Assembly: GCA_030040455.1 (NCBI GenBank)
Contig: JASHTR010000573.1
Span: 1 to 9,952, forward strand
Direction of reading: 5' to 3'
DNA from: Terriglobia bacterium
Lineage (GTDB): Bacteria; Acidobacteriota; Terriglobia; UBA7540
DNA: 9,952 nt
Part shown: one piece after another, positions 1-6,067 of the stretch
Position numbering within the stretch: position 1 is the stretch's first letter
Layout of the letters: every line of letters begins with the position of its first letter
The notes under the pieces: model-generated
What the model saw: the letters and a program-made list of their open reading frames with translations, nothing else
What the model was told of the DNA's origin: nothing
Database searches by the model: none
Made by a program: the position numbers and the translations under genes

Positions 1-107
1 CCGTAGTTCTTATGCAACTTGCCATCGGTCTTGAACAACAGCGTCGAATCCTTCCTATTCTGCCCAACCGTCAAGAGTCCTGTATGGACGCACTTTATTT
101 TCAGCAT
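1..107 (-). CDS. possible N-terminal fragment of an unrecognised gene, cut by the window edge
   Basis: An open frame starts at an ATG (107-105) and stays open for 35 codons to the left edge. An in-frame TAA lies 15 nt upstream of the ATG, so this ATG would be the true N-terminus. The peptide begins Met-Leu-Lys-Ile-Lys-Cys-Val and contains a Gly-Gln-Asn-Arg-Lys-Asp stretch. I recognise no family. No convincing Shine-Dalgarno sequence precedes it, and an open run of 35 codons is not rare by chance. In its favour, it would be divergent from the XRE regulator at 215, a common arrangement for a regulator and its target. Weak call. Confidence 0.25.
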   Translation of the reverse strand, partial: MLKIKCVHTGLLTVGQNRKDSTLLFKTDGKLHKNY

Positions 108-203
108 GATCTTGCAGGGCGCTTATTCAACGCGTAGAGTGTTAGGTGGATGTGTGGGGGTTTCCTGGAGAATGGGGCAGACTTCAGATACTACAAAGAA
201 ATG

Positions 204-209
204 AGGGAG
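204..209 (+). promoter_or_regulatory. Shine-Dalgarno site that fixes the GTG start of the XRE-cupin regulator
   Basis: AGGGAG lies 5 nt upstream of an in-frame GTG at 215. The only in-frame ATG further up (146) adds 23 residues that do not resemble an XRE N-terminus and has no comparable site. This supports GTG 215 as the start. Confidence 0.7.
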
Positions 210-214
210 ATAAG

Positions 215-796
215 GTGGAGATCGCTGAACAACTTATAGCCCAACGGATTCGAGAGATGCGCAAAAGAAGGCGGATGACGCTCGAGCAGGTTTCATCAAA
301 AGCTGGTTTGAGCAGAAGCTTCCTCTCGAAGGTCGAGAGATGCAATGTTTCAATCAGCATTGCGGCCTTGTGCCGATTGGCCAACGCCCTTTCAGTGACC
401 ATGGAGGAATTCTTTGATAGCGAGGAACCCGAAACAGAAGTCATTTATGTTGCGCGTGAAGACCGGCGCTCTATCATCGGCTCGCGTGACACTCTTCCCT
501 ACAATTATGAGGTGTTGATACCCAGGCGGGGCGTTCGGCAAATGCAGCCTACCATGATATCGATCGACGGACGCAAAGCGAAGTTTGAACTACGACGACA
601 CCCCGGAGAACAATTTCTCATAATGATGGAGGGAGAAATGAATTATGTGTGCGGAAACCGAGAGTTTACTCTCCGTCCCGGCGACTGTCTTTATTTGAAT
701 CCATCGATCCCGCATGGGCCAAAGCTGAAGCGTTCACAGCGCGCACGCTATCTGGCAGTACACACGTCTGGGCTGAGGGAGCATAGAAGGCATTGA
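215..796 (+). CDS. XRE-family transcriptional regulator with C-terminal cupin domain
   Basis: This is a 193-residue DNA-binding regulator of the common HTH_3 plus cupin_2 architecture (usual length about 180-200). From the GTG start, residues 11-67 form the XRE helix-turn-helix: Arg-Ile-Arg-Glu-Met-Arg, then a Thr-Leu-Glu-Gln-Val helix, then the recognition helix around Ser33-Glu41 (Leu-Ser-Arg-Ser-Phe-Leu-Ser-Lys-Val-Glu). Residues about 110-190 form a small cupin barrel with His129, Glu132, Gly140, the Pro-Gly-Asp turn at 155-157 and Pro166-His167. In this family the cupin is thought to sense a small molecule; the ligand cannot be read here. The gene is convergent with the CoA-module operon (37 bp between stop codons) and divergent from a doubtful ORF at the left edge, so it is not at the usual position for controlling the neighbouring operon. 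Family call is secure; target and ligand are unknown. Confidence 0.9.
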   Translation: MEIAEQLIAQRIREMRKRRRMTLEQVSSKAGLSRSFLSKVERCNVSISIAALCRLANALSVTMEEFFDSEEPETEVIYVAREDRRSIIGSRDTLPYNYEVLIPRRGVRQMQPTMISIDGRKAKFELRRHPGEQFLIMMEGEMNYVCGNREFTLRPGDCLYLNPSIPHGPKLKRSQRARYLAVHTSGLREHRRH

Positions 797-833
797 AAAG
801 CATTGACTCAATGGCGTCCGCAGCAAGCGTTCA

Positions 834-1751
834 TTAGCCATCAGAGGGCAGATCTGCCTTTAAGAGTGACGGATCGGCGCGGGCAATGGTCCGCCGGGCG
901 CGCTCAGCCACTGGCCGGTCGATCATTTTCCCGCTGACTAAGGTCACTGCATTACCCTTCTTTTGTGCCTCTTCGAACGCTTCGAGAACCTTTTTCGCTT
1001 CCTCGAGTTCAAGGCTTGAGGGAGCAAATCCGCGATGAATGACGTCGATCTGGCGGGGATGTATTGCGAGCTTTCCTGAGAAGCCGAGTCTTTTTGCTTC
1101 CTCACACTCGCGGCGCAGACCCTCGGTGTCATTCACGTCCGCAAAGACCATGTCAATGGCCCGACAGCCAAAAGCTCGCGCCGAGATGACGCTATACGAA
1201 CGCGGGAAGAGCAGCGCATCCCCACCGGGTAGCCTCGGGATCTCAGTGTCAAGGCAGAAATCCTCCGCGCCAAATATCACTCCTGCAATGCGGCTATTAC
1301 ATCCAACCAGTTCGGACAGTTTGAGCACTCCTCGGGCGCTCTCAATCAGAAGGAAAACAGCGACTGAGCGGGGCGCCAGGCCAGCTTCTGTTTCTCGTTG
1401 CCCTAACAGTTGATCGAGAGAAACAACAGTTTGAGTTGATTCGACTTTCGGTACGACGACGCCCTGAAGGTTTTTACACACCACCGCGTTGATGTCTGGT
1501 TCCCAATGAGGAGTCGACTCAGGATTGATCCTGACTAGCCCCGCCGGACGGGCGGCTTGATGCTTTTCCAAAGCATTCCGTACAAGTCCCCGCGCCTTAC
1601 TTTTGGCCGTCTCTGAGGCTGCGTCTTCCAAGTCAATGATGACTGCATCTGCGCCGGTGCTGAGCGCCTTTTCAACCATCTTCAGATTATCACCTGGAGC
1701 GAACAGTAGAGAACGGAGCGGGTTTTCCGACAGCGGTTGCAGTGTCTCCAT
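834..1751 (-). CDS. CitE/HpcH-HpaI family CoA-ester lyase (malyl-, methylmalyl- or citramalyl-CoA lyase-like)
   Basis: At 305 residues this is the length of stand-alone CitE-like lyases, TIM-barrel enzymes that cleave beta-hydroxyacyl-CoA esters by a Mg2+-dependent retro-Claisen or aldol reaction. Visible motifs are Arg-Ser-Leu-Leu-Phe-Ala-Pro-Gly at 13-20, Asp40-Leu-Glu-Asp43, Arg74-Ile-Asn, Val-Pro-Lys-Val-Glu-Ser at 100-105, Glu137 in Leu-Ile-Glu-Ser-Ala-Arg-Gly and Asp164 in Gly-Ala-Glu-Asp-Phe (the expected Mg2+ ligands), and Ala-Ile-His-Pro-Arg-Gln at 229-234. It is the last gene of a three-gene unit, starting 8 bp after the CoA-transferase stop; there is no clear Shine-Dalgarno of its own, so translational coupling is likely. 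Together the neighbours suggest cleavage of citramalyl-CoA (to acetyl-CoA and pyruvate) or beta-methylmalyl-CoA (to propionyl-CoA and glyoxylate), but sequence alone does not choose between substrates. It is not a citrate lyase subunit, as no CitD or CitF is nearby. Confidence 0.9.
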   Translation of the reverse strand: METLQPLSENPLRSLLFAPGDNLKMVEKALSTGADAVIIDLEDAASETAKSKARGLVRNALEKHQAARPAGLVRINPESTPHWEPDINAVVCKNLQGVVVPKVESTQTVVSLDQLLGQRETEAGLAPRSVAVFLLIESARGVLKLSELVGCNSRIAGVIFGAEDFCLDTEIPRLPGGDALLFPRSYSVISARAFGCRAIDMVFADVNDTEGLRRECEEAKRLGFSGKLAIHPRQIDVIHRGFAPSSLELEEAKKVLEAFEEAQKKGNAVTLVSGKMIDRPVAERARRTIARADPSLLKADLPSDG

Positions 1752-1759
1752 GGGGTGAT

Positions 1760-2950
1760 CTAGACGACCTTATTTTTTCTGAATTCTTCGACTTCTTCCT
1801 CGCGGTAGCCCAGATACTCCCGCAGTATTTGACCCGTATGCTCGCCTAACTGAGGCGCACGATGGTGATTGATTCGGGCCTCGTCCACCTTGATGGGCCC
1901 GGCAACCTGCCGAATTTTGCCGTACACGGGATGTTGTGTTTCTGCAATCATTTCCCGCTCCATGAGAAATGGGTCCTTGAGAGCCTGCGAAAGATCGTTT
2001 ACGGGGGCGCATGGAACCTTGCCGCGCAGTTTTTCAAGCCATTCCTCTGTGGTCCGCGTTAGAAAGATTTCGTCTAGCTTTGATATAACCGACTGACGAT
2101 TCTTGAATCGCCGCACAAAGTCTTTGTATCGCTCGTCGGTCGCAAGCTCGGGATGCTCCACGGCTTTGCAGAGATCCTGCCAAAATTTTTCCTTAGCGCA
2201 AAAAACGACAAGGTGACCATTGTGAGTACGGAAAGTTTGAACGGGAACCAGCGTCTGATGAGCAGATCCAGGATGCCTTTCGGGTATGAAGCCCCTATTG
2301 AGGTTCCAAATAGCTAAATAGGTGAGCATCGATACTGCGGTGTCGATAAGGCTTACTTCGACATTGCGTCCCATTCCAGTTTTCTCGGCAGAATATATTC
2401 CAGCTACCATTCCAAGGCCTGCCGCGAAGCCCGCCGCGTGGTCGATGACGGAAACCCCGCACGCTGCTGGCGGACCGGCTGGATCGCCAGTAATGCTCAT
2501 ATAACCAGCATAGGCCTGCATCAGATAATCGTATCCTGGCTCGGCTGATCGGCTGCCTTTGGTTCCAAAGCCGACGAGCGAGCAACAGACAATGCGGGGG
2601 TTCACGGCTTTCAATGACTCGTAGTTAAGGCCAAGTTTAGTTCCCTGATCGCCTCGCAGGTTATTGAGAACTCCGTGAGAAATCCGAACGAGACGATGAA
2701 AAATATTTCTACCCTCGTTCGATTTCAGATCAAGGGTGAGACTCTTTTTGTTGCGATTGAAAGATTGAAAGTAGAGGCTGTCGTTTTCAATCGCATAAGG
2801 AGGGACGGAGCGTGAGATGTCACCACCGACAGAAGGGTCTTCGATTTTGATGACTTCGGCTCCCAATTCTGCCAACATCATGGTGGAAAAAGGGCCGGCG
2901 CCAAACTGCGAGACAGCAAGAATACGCACTCCGTCGAGAATAGGAGCCAT
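1760..2950 (-). CDS. family III CoA-transferase (CaiB/BaiF type)
   Basis: This 396-residue protein matches the usual length of CaiB/BaiF (formyl-CoA transferase-like) enzymes, which move CoA between carboxylic acids through a covalent aspartyl intermediate. It opens with the typical Leu-Asp-Gly-Val-Arg-Ile-Leu and Gly-Ala-Glu-Val-Ile-Lys-Ile-Glu. It continues with Asn-Arg-Asn-Lys-Lys-Ser-Leu-Thr-Leu-Asp-Leu at 65-75, and Gly-Tyr-Asp-Tyr-Leu-Met-Gln-Ala at 139-146. Asp170, in Ser-Val-Ile-Asp-His-Ala-Ala-Gly, is the expected catalytic aspartate and falls at almost the same position as in characterised members (169). The ATG is preceded by a GAGGT-type site. It lies 10 bp after the MaoC gene and 8 bp before the lyase gene, so it probably activates the acid that those enzymes hydrate and cleave. 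Donor and acceptor are not predictable; itaconate, mesaconate or a related dicarboxylate is plausible from context. Confidence 0.93.
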   Translation of the reverse strand: MAPILDGVRILAVSQFGAGPFSTMMLAELGAEVIKIEDPSVGGDISRSVPPYAIENDSLYFQSFNRNKKSLTLDLKSNEGRNIFHRLVRISHGVLNNLRGDQGTKLGLNYESLKAVNPRIVCCSLVGFGTKGSRSAEPGYDYLMQAYAGYMSITGDPAGPPAACGVSVIDHAAGFAAGLGMVAGIYSAEKTGMGRNVEVSLIDTAVSMLTYLAIWNLNRGFIPERHPGSAHQTLVPVQTFRTHNGHLVVFCAKEKFWQDLCKAVEHPELATDERYKDFVRRFKNRQSVISKLDEIFLTRTTEEWLEKLRGKVPCAPVNDLSQALKDPFLMEREMIAETQHPVYGKIRQVAGPIKVDEARINHHRAPQLGEHTGQILREYLGYREEEVEEFRKNKVV

Positions 2951-2960
2951 GGTCTTGACC

Positions 2961-3440
2961 TCACTTTGTGGTAGTAGATGACTCCATTTCAGGAGGCTTC
3001 CTCGGAACCAGAACGCGACGTTTCAAGGTAAGAACCACTTCCTTCCTCTGATTGAAGGCTTTTGTTTCCACGTAAACCACACCCCTATCGGGTTTTGTCT
3101 TCGATCCCTGGACGCTCAAAATGTGGCTCTCCGCATAAATTGTGTCGCCATGGAAAACGGGCCCAACATGCTTGACCTCTTCGTACTCCAGGTTAGCGAT
3201 TGCCCGGCCGCTGATGTCAGCCACACTCATTCCTACAACAAGACTAAAAACCAACGTCCCGTTCACTAACCGCCGGCCGTGTTGTGTGCTCTGAGCGTAA
3301 TGCTCATCGATGTGGAGAGGATGCTGGTTCATAGTCATCAGACTGAACCACGTATCATCGAATTCCGTGATCGTTCGACCGGGCCAGTGCTTGAACACCT
3401 GTCCTGCATCAAACTCTTCGAAGTATCTTCCGAAACTCAT
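2961..3440 (-). CDS. MaoC-like hot-dog hydratase (mesaconyl-CoA / beta-methylmalyl-CoA dehydratase-like)
   Basis: This is a single hot-dog domain protein of 159 residues. The MaoC hydratase region reads Thr-Met-Asn-Gln-His-Pro-Leu-His: His43 keeps the catalytic histidine, while Asn38 stands where R-specific enoyl-CoA hydratases have aspartate. From memory, Met-Asn-x-(Asn/His)-Pro-x-His is usual for the MaoC subfamily acting on mesaconyl-type or itaconyl-type CoA esters, so I read it as a subfamily trait and not as damage. Later motifs fit the family: Leu-Val-Asn-Gly-Thr-Leu at 58-63, Asn-Leu-Glu-Tyr-Glu-Glu-Val, and Val-Phe-His-Gly-Asp-Thr-Ile-Tyr-Ala-Glu-Ser. AGGAG at 3453-3449 lies 8 nt before ATG 3440 and 5 nt before an in-frame GTG at 3443, so the start could be either. 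It is the first gene of the CoA module, with 146 bp of non-coding DNA upstream. Likely role: hydration of an unsaturated C4/C5 acyl-CoA to the hydroxyacyl-CoA that the lyase cleaves. Confidence 0.9.
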   Translation of the reverse strand: MSFGRYFEEFDAGQVFKHWPGRTITEFDDTWFSLMTMNQHPLHIDEHYAQSTQHGRRLVNGTLVFSLVVGMSVADISGRAIANLEYEEVKHVGPVFHGDTIYAESHILSVQGSKTKPDRGVVYVETKAFNQRKEVVLTLKRRVLVPRKPPEMESSTTTK

Positions 3441-3518
3441 CACAGCATCTCCTGGCTATCGTGTAATCTGCCTTCTGTCCGCGCACGTGGGTGGCTAAAA
3501 CATCCACTGAATCAAACA

Positions 3519-3545
3519 GGGATTCTTTACCTCATGAAGAATTCC
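3519..3545. repeat. imperfect inverted repeat upstream of the CoA-module operon
   Basis: GGGATTCTT (3519-3527) and AAGAATTCC (3537-3545) are inverted copies matching at 8 of 9 positions, with a 9-nt spacer. The centre is about 90 bp upstream of the MaoC start, within the 146-bp gap after the MBL-fold gene. Position and size would suit an operator or a processed mRNA hairpin; no U-tract follows on the minus strand, so it is not a convincing terminator. A repeat of this quality can arise by chance in a gap this size. Confidence 0.25.
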
Positions 3546-3589
3546 GCCGGCTCCGAGGTCAGACGATCGAGGTTGTGTAGTTCTTTTGG

Positions 3590-4360
3590 TCATGCGACGA
3601 TCCCGCCCGGGTAGCGATGAAACAACTCCGGGTCAAACATGGGAACGAGCAACCGAGCCGTGCGACGGATCCTTTGATATGTGTGGTAGGCTTCCTCGAT
3701 ATTTTCGACCGCTCCGATTGGAATATTCTCTTCGATATTGCGAAATTTGAAGAAGCAATCGGAAAAGATCACCATTCCCTTGTTCGTCTCGATGCAAACC
3801 GCCAAACTGCTACGATGATGCACCCCTGCGAAGAAAGTTCGAATGCCAGGCAGAATCTCGTCCTCGTCCTCTAGGAGTCGCAGGCGAGGCCAGTCGTCGG
3901 TCACGAGCTGGGCAAGAATGTCGTAAGGAATGATCAGCGGGCGCATCGAGTCGTAGAATCCGTGTGAGGGCACATGGAAGTCCGCCCATCCTCTCTTTGA
4001 TATGCAGACTTTCGCACGCGTAAAGAGGTCGATATTGCTAGTTGCGTAGTATTGGAACGGGGTCACAATAAGGTAGTCAACTTCAGCAGGGTCAACGCCC
4101 ACTCGCCTCAACGCATGTGCGGGCTTCTCATCTTCGGTGACTTCCCACTTTTGCTCCATAGGCCATGTCGGCCAGTAGGGTTCCAACACGTTCAGGTCCC
4201 TGGGAAGCCCGGTATTGACCACGATAGTCCTGCCGTGACCCCTGATCACGAGCATGGTGACGATGAAAGGCTCCCAGCCGTCGTAACGTTCAAGGTAGTA
4301 AATGATGGGAGGCCTAATTAACTGGCGCCCAACCTGGATCACTTGCACAGAATAGGACAT
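3590..4360 (-). CDS. metallo-beta-lactamase-fold protein with degenerate metal site (probable pseudoenzyme or altered function)
   Basis: This 256-residue protein keeps the outline of lactonase or glyoxalase-like MBL-fold hydrolases: an early strand with Thr-Ile-Val-Val-Asn-Thr-Gly at 45-51, Val-Asp-Tyr-Leu-Ile-Val-Thr at 94-100, Phe-Phe-Ala-Gly-Val-His-His at 176-182, a Phe-Ser-Asp strand ending at Asp201, and Leu-Val-Pro-Met-Phe-Asp at 238-243. The canonical Thr-His-x-His-x-Asp-His has become Thr100-Pro-Phe-Gln-Tyr-Tyr-Ala106, so all four ligands of that motif are missing, and the last histidine is Phe242. His181 and bridging Asp201 appear retained. A normal dinuclear zinc site is therefore not expected. 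The frame is intact and full length, with a good GAGGTGG site 6 nt before the ATG, so this is not a decaying pseudogene. It starts 27 bp after rhaM and is probably cotranscribed with it, suggesting a sugar-related role, but I cannot assign one. The fold is fairly sure, the function unknown. Confidence 0.75.
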   Translation of the reverse strand: MSYSVQVIQVGRQLIRPPIIYYLERYDGWEPFIVTMLVIRGHGRTIVVNTGLPRDLNVLEPYWPTWPMEQKWEVTEDEKPAHALRRVGVDPAEVDYLIVTPFQYYATSNIDLFTRAKVCISKRGWADFHVPSHGFYDSMRPLIIPYDILAQLVTDDWPRLRLLEDEDEILPGIRTFFAGVHHRSSLAVCIETNKGMVIFSDCFFKFRNIEENIPIGAVENIEEAYHTYQRIRRTARLLVPMFDPELFHRYPGGIVA

Positions 4361-4387
4361 ACGTTTCCACCTCGCACCCTTGTCGGC

Positions 4388-4705
4388 TCATTGCTTGCTA
4401 AATTCAAAGACTTCCGTCATCTCCGGGAAGAAGTCCGGGCTGCTTTGCCCCGGTTTTTCAAGAAGCGGCTCCATGTAAACGTCCCACTTTTGATTTATAG
4501 GATCCTGCGTCAGTTTTCGCATTGTCCCATCAATATCTTGTGCTTCTACGTAAACAAAGATGTAGTTCTCAAAGACGAAACAACTTTCTTTTTCGACGCC
4601 AACATTTTTCATGGCCTCAATCAACTCCGGCCATACGTTTTCGTGAGACTTGATATACTCTTCCTTCTTGCCCTTCGCGATTTTGCCGATGTATGCTCGG
4701 TGCAT
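4388..4705 (-). CDS. rhaM: L-rhamnose mutarotase
   Basis: At 105 residues this matches RhaM (COG3254, a dimeric ferredoxin-like fold), which interconverts the alpha and beta anomers of L-rhamnose in the cytoplasm. Diagnostic features are the N-terminal beta strand followed by Lys-Glu-Glu-Tyr-Ile-Lys-Ser-His21-Glu-Asn-Val-Trp-Pro-Glu-Leu, where His21 corresponds to the catalytic histidine near position 22 of the E. coli enzyme, and Asn-Gln-Lys-Trp74-Asp-Val-Tyr-Met near residue 71. AGGAGGAAC directly abuts the ATG region (4714-4706), a strong ribosome-binding site. The gene lies between rhaT and the MBL-fold gene. In many bacteria rhaM sits with rhaT or the catabolic rha genes, as here. The C-terminal 20 residues after Glu-Pro-Leu-Leu are a slightly longer tail than in E. 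coli. Confidence 0.95.
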   Translation of the reverse strand: MHRAYIGKIAKGKKEEYIKSHENVWPELIEAMKNVGVEKESCFVFENYIFVYVEAQDIDGTMRKLTQDPINQKWDVYMEPLLEKPGQSSPDFFPEMTEVFEFSKQ

Positions 4706-4719
4706 GTTCCTCCTCTATT

Positions 4720-4733
4720 CACTGCCGCCAGTG
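4720..4733. repeat. short hairpin just upstream of the rhaM ribosome-binding site
   Basis: CACTG (4720-4724) and CAGTG (4729-4733) form a 5-bp inverted repeat with a 4-nt loop, ending 5 nt from the rhaM Shine-Dalgarno region. In the transcript it could form a small stem before the ribosome-binding site. It is short enough to be chance. Confidence 0.15.
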
Positions 4734-4788
4734 CCGAATCCGGGTTTTGGGTTATTACCTTCCCAACGATCTTCTCTCGACACGGAAC

Positions 4789-4812
4789 GTTGTCCTCCGC
4801 TCTCGTGACAAC
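4789..4812. repeat. inverted repeat in the rhaT-rhaM gap, possible operator
   Basis: GTTGTC (4789-4794) and GACAAC (4807-4812) are perfect inverted 6-mers separated by 12 nt, centred about 95 bp upstream of rhaM. The 18-bp centre-to-centre spacing of the arms would suit a dimeric regulator. No -10/-35 pair that I trust is visible next to it, and no second copy was found upstream of the other genes. Confidence 0.2.
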
Positions 4813-4882
4813 CGCTTCGCATCGTTTATTCTAAGAAACGGGCCCCGGTTAAAGTGGGCCGCAACTTCTCATACGTGAAATC

Positions 4883-5899
4883 TCAGGAGGCTGGTGCAAC
4901 CAAAATAATAGCGATCGTAATGGTGATGAGCCCGATCGAAAGAAGGACATAAGACCTTCGCGGAGCGCCCTTCCATTCACCTGTCAGCAATCCCCAGGTG
5001 TTAGCTGCAAAGATGGTGGTGCACATGTTTATGGCCCAGCCCGTACTTGTACCCCAAGCTCCGAGACCCTCTGCTCCGATTCCATAAAGAATGATACTTG
5101 CCAGCAACAGCGCGCCCATAATTGAACCAGCAACGAGGTTCTCCGAGGGCGCAGCCATAAACTGGTGCCAACTGTTGCTCCAGCCCAAATGGTGTAAGCA
5201 GTACCACGCATTCAGACCAACGGCAGCCGAAAAAGCGATGGCCCAGAGAGCATTGGGAGCCCATAATGGAGACGCCCCAAACTGTTCAGCCGCCGTCGTG
5301 ACGTGCTCTCCGAAAGCAAAAGCAAAATTTAGCATGGGTGAGAAAATCCCGGACAACACGCATATGATTATGCCCCGCCAGAAGTGTTGCTTTGCCCGTT
5401 GTCCAGCTGATCCGGAACTGTCTTCAATACGTTCGGCTCCGGCGTATGCACATGAAATGATTCCGACTACGGTGATGGCAAGCGCCAAGAGTAGCAGGTG
5501 TCCCCGATGCGAATGCACATCGCCAGGATGAAGAACCAACAGCGGGAAGAGTGAACCCAAAGTCGCCGTCAGACTTAGGATGATGGCGAACGAAACGGAC
5601 ATGCCGACCATTACGACGCCGATGATATAGAGCAGCGTGCCGATCCCCCACCCAAAGCCAAAGCCCGCCGCAGCGGTAATGGGCCAAATCCCTGAAGCTC
5701 GATAGACATTCATCGGATGGGGGACGGTAGCCCAAACCAGCAGCCAAGGTAAAATAATCATGGCCACGATGGACTGAATCAGCCACAGGTTTTCCCACTC
5801 GCTGTGTTTCGCATACTTTAACGGAGCTACGGAGGTTCCGTTGAATATGCCTGAAACTAACAGCAGTGTTAATGCGCCGAAAGCGCCGAAAGATTGCAT
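4883..5899 (-). CDS. rhaT: L-rhamnose/proton symporter
   Basis: This 338-residue inner-membrane protein is close in length to E. coli RhaT (about 344), a member of the drug/metabolite transporter-like superfamily that imports L-rhamnose with H+. About ten hydrophobic segments are visible (roughly 5-22, 38-59, 71-90, 96-123, 133-153, 173-196, 212-232, 255-273, 285-305 and 315-335). Family landmarks are Ala-Pro-Leu-Lys-Tyr-Ala-Lys followed by Trp-Glu-Asn-Leu-Trp near residues 25-39, Gly-Phe-Gly-Trp-Gly-Ile-Gly near 81-87 (E. coli has Gly-Ala-Met-Trp-Gly-Ile-Gly), Gly-Met-Ser-Val near 99-102, and Leu-Ser-Gly-Ile-Phe-Ser near 182-187. The late Gly-Glu-Trp-Lys-Gly-Ala-Pro-Arg-Arg matches the Lys-Glu-Trp before the last helix of E. 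coli RhaT. The ribosome-binding site is weak (GGGA). It lies between the rhamnosidase and rhaM, and would import the rhamnose the GH78 enzyme releases. Confidence 0.94.
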   Translation of the reverse strand: MQSFGAFGALTLLLVSGIFNGTSVAPLKYAKHSEWENLWLIQSIVAMIILPWLLVWATVPHPMNVYRASGIWPITAAAGFGFGWGIGTLLYIIGVVMVGMSVSFAIILSLTATLGSLFPLLVLHPGDVHSHRGHLLLLALAITVVGIISCAYAGAERIEDSSGSAGQRAKQHFWRGIIICVLSGIFSPMLNFAFAFGEHVTTAAEQFGASPLWAPNALWAIAFSAAVGLNAWYCLHHLGWSNSWHQFMAAPSENLVAGSIMGALLLASIILYGIGAEGLGAWGTSTGWAINMCTTIFAANTWGLLTGEWKGAPRRSYVLLSIGLITITIAIILVAPAS

Positions 5900-6032
5900 G
5901 GTTCCCGCTATGTTGAGTTATAAGAGCGCACCCGCGGATATTGCAGCTGCTAGCGCATTCTGCCCGCAGTTCAAGAACCCGTAGAAACGTGAGAAAAGCA
6001 GACCTCATCATCCTGCGCACGAGGAAAAGTTG

Positions 6033-6049
6033 TGCCCGGATCTTGGGCA
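6033..6049 (-). terminator. weak stem-loop after the GH78 gene
   Basis: TGCCC (6033-6037) and GGGCA (6045-6049) form a 5-bp stem with a 7-nt loop about 20 nt after the rhamnosidase stop codon. On the minus strand it is followed by CAACTTTTCC, so only a short T run is present. It may attenuate readthrough into rhaT but is a poor intrinsic terminator. Confidence 0.2.
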
Positions 6050-6067
6050 ATTTCACCTGAATTGTTC

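Noticed and set aside
112..140. TTGCAG and TAGAGT with a 17-nt spacer as a promoter for the regulator
   Set aside because: Only about half of the consensus bases match in each hexamer, which is no better than chance in 100 bp.
146..214. ATG-initiated extension of the XRE regulator
   Set aside because: The added 23 residues do not resemble an XRE N-terminus, and the GTG at 215 has a well-spaced Shine-Dalgarno site.
801..813. 13-bp palindrome CATTGACTCAATG between the convergent regulator and lyase genes
   Set aside because: The one-base centre is too tight for a terminator hairpin, no T-run follows on either strand, and six-base arms of this kind are expected a couple of times per 10 kb by chance.
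4343..4834. 163-residue plus-strand ORF across rhaM
   Set aside because: It lies antisense to rhaM and has no family features or ribosome-binding site; rhaM is unambiguous.
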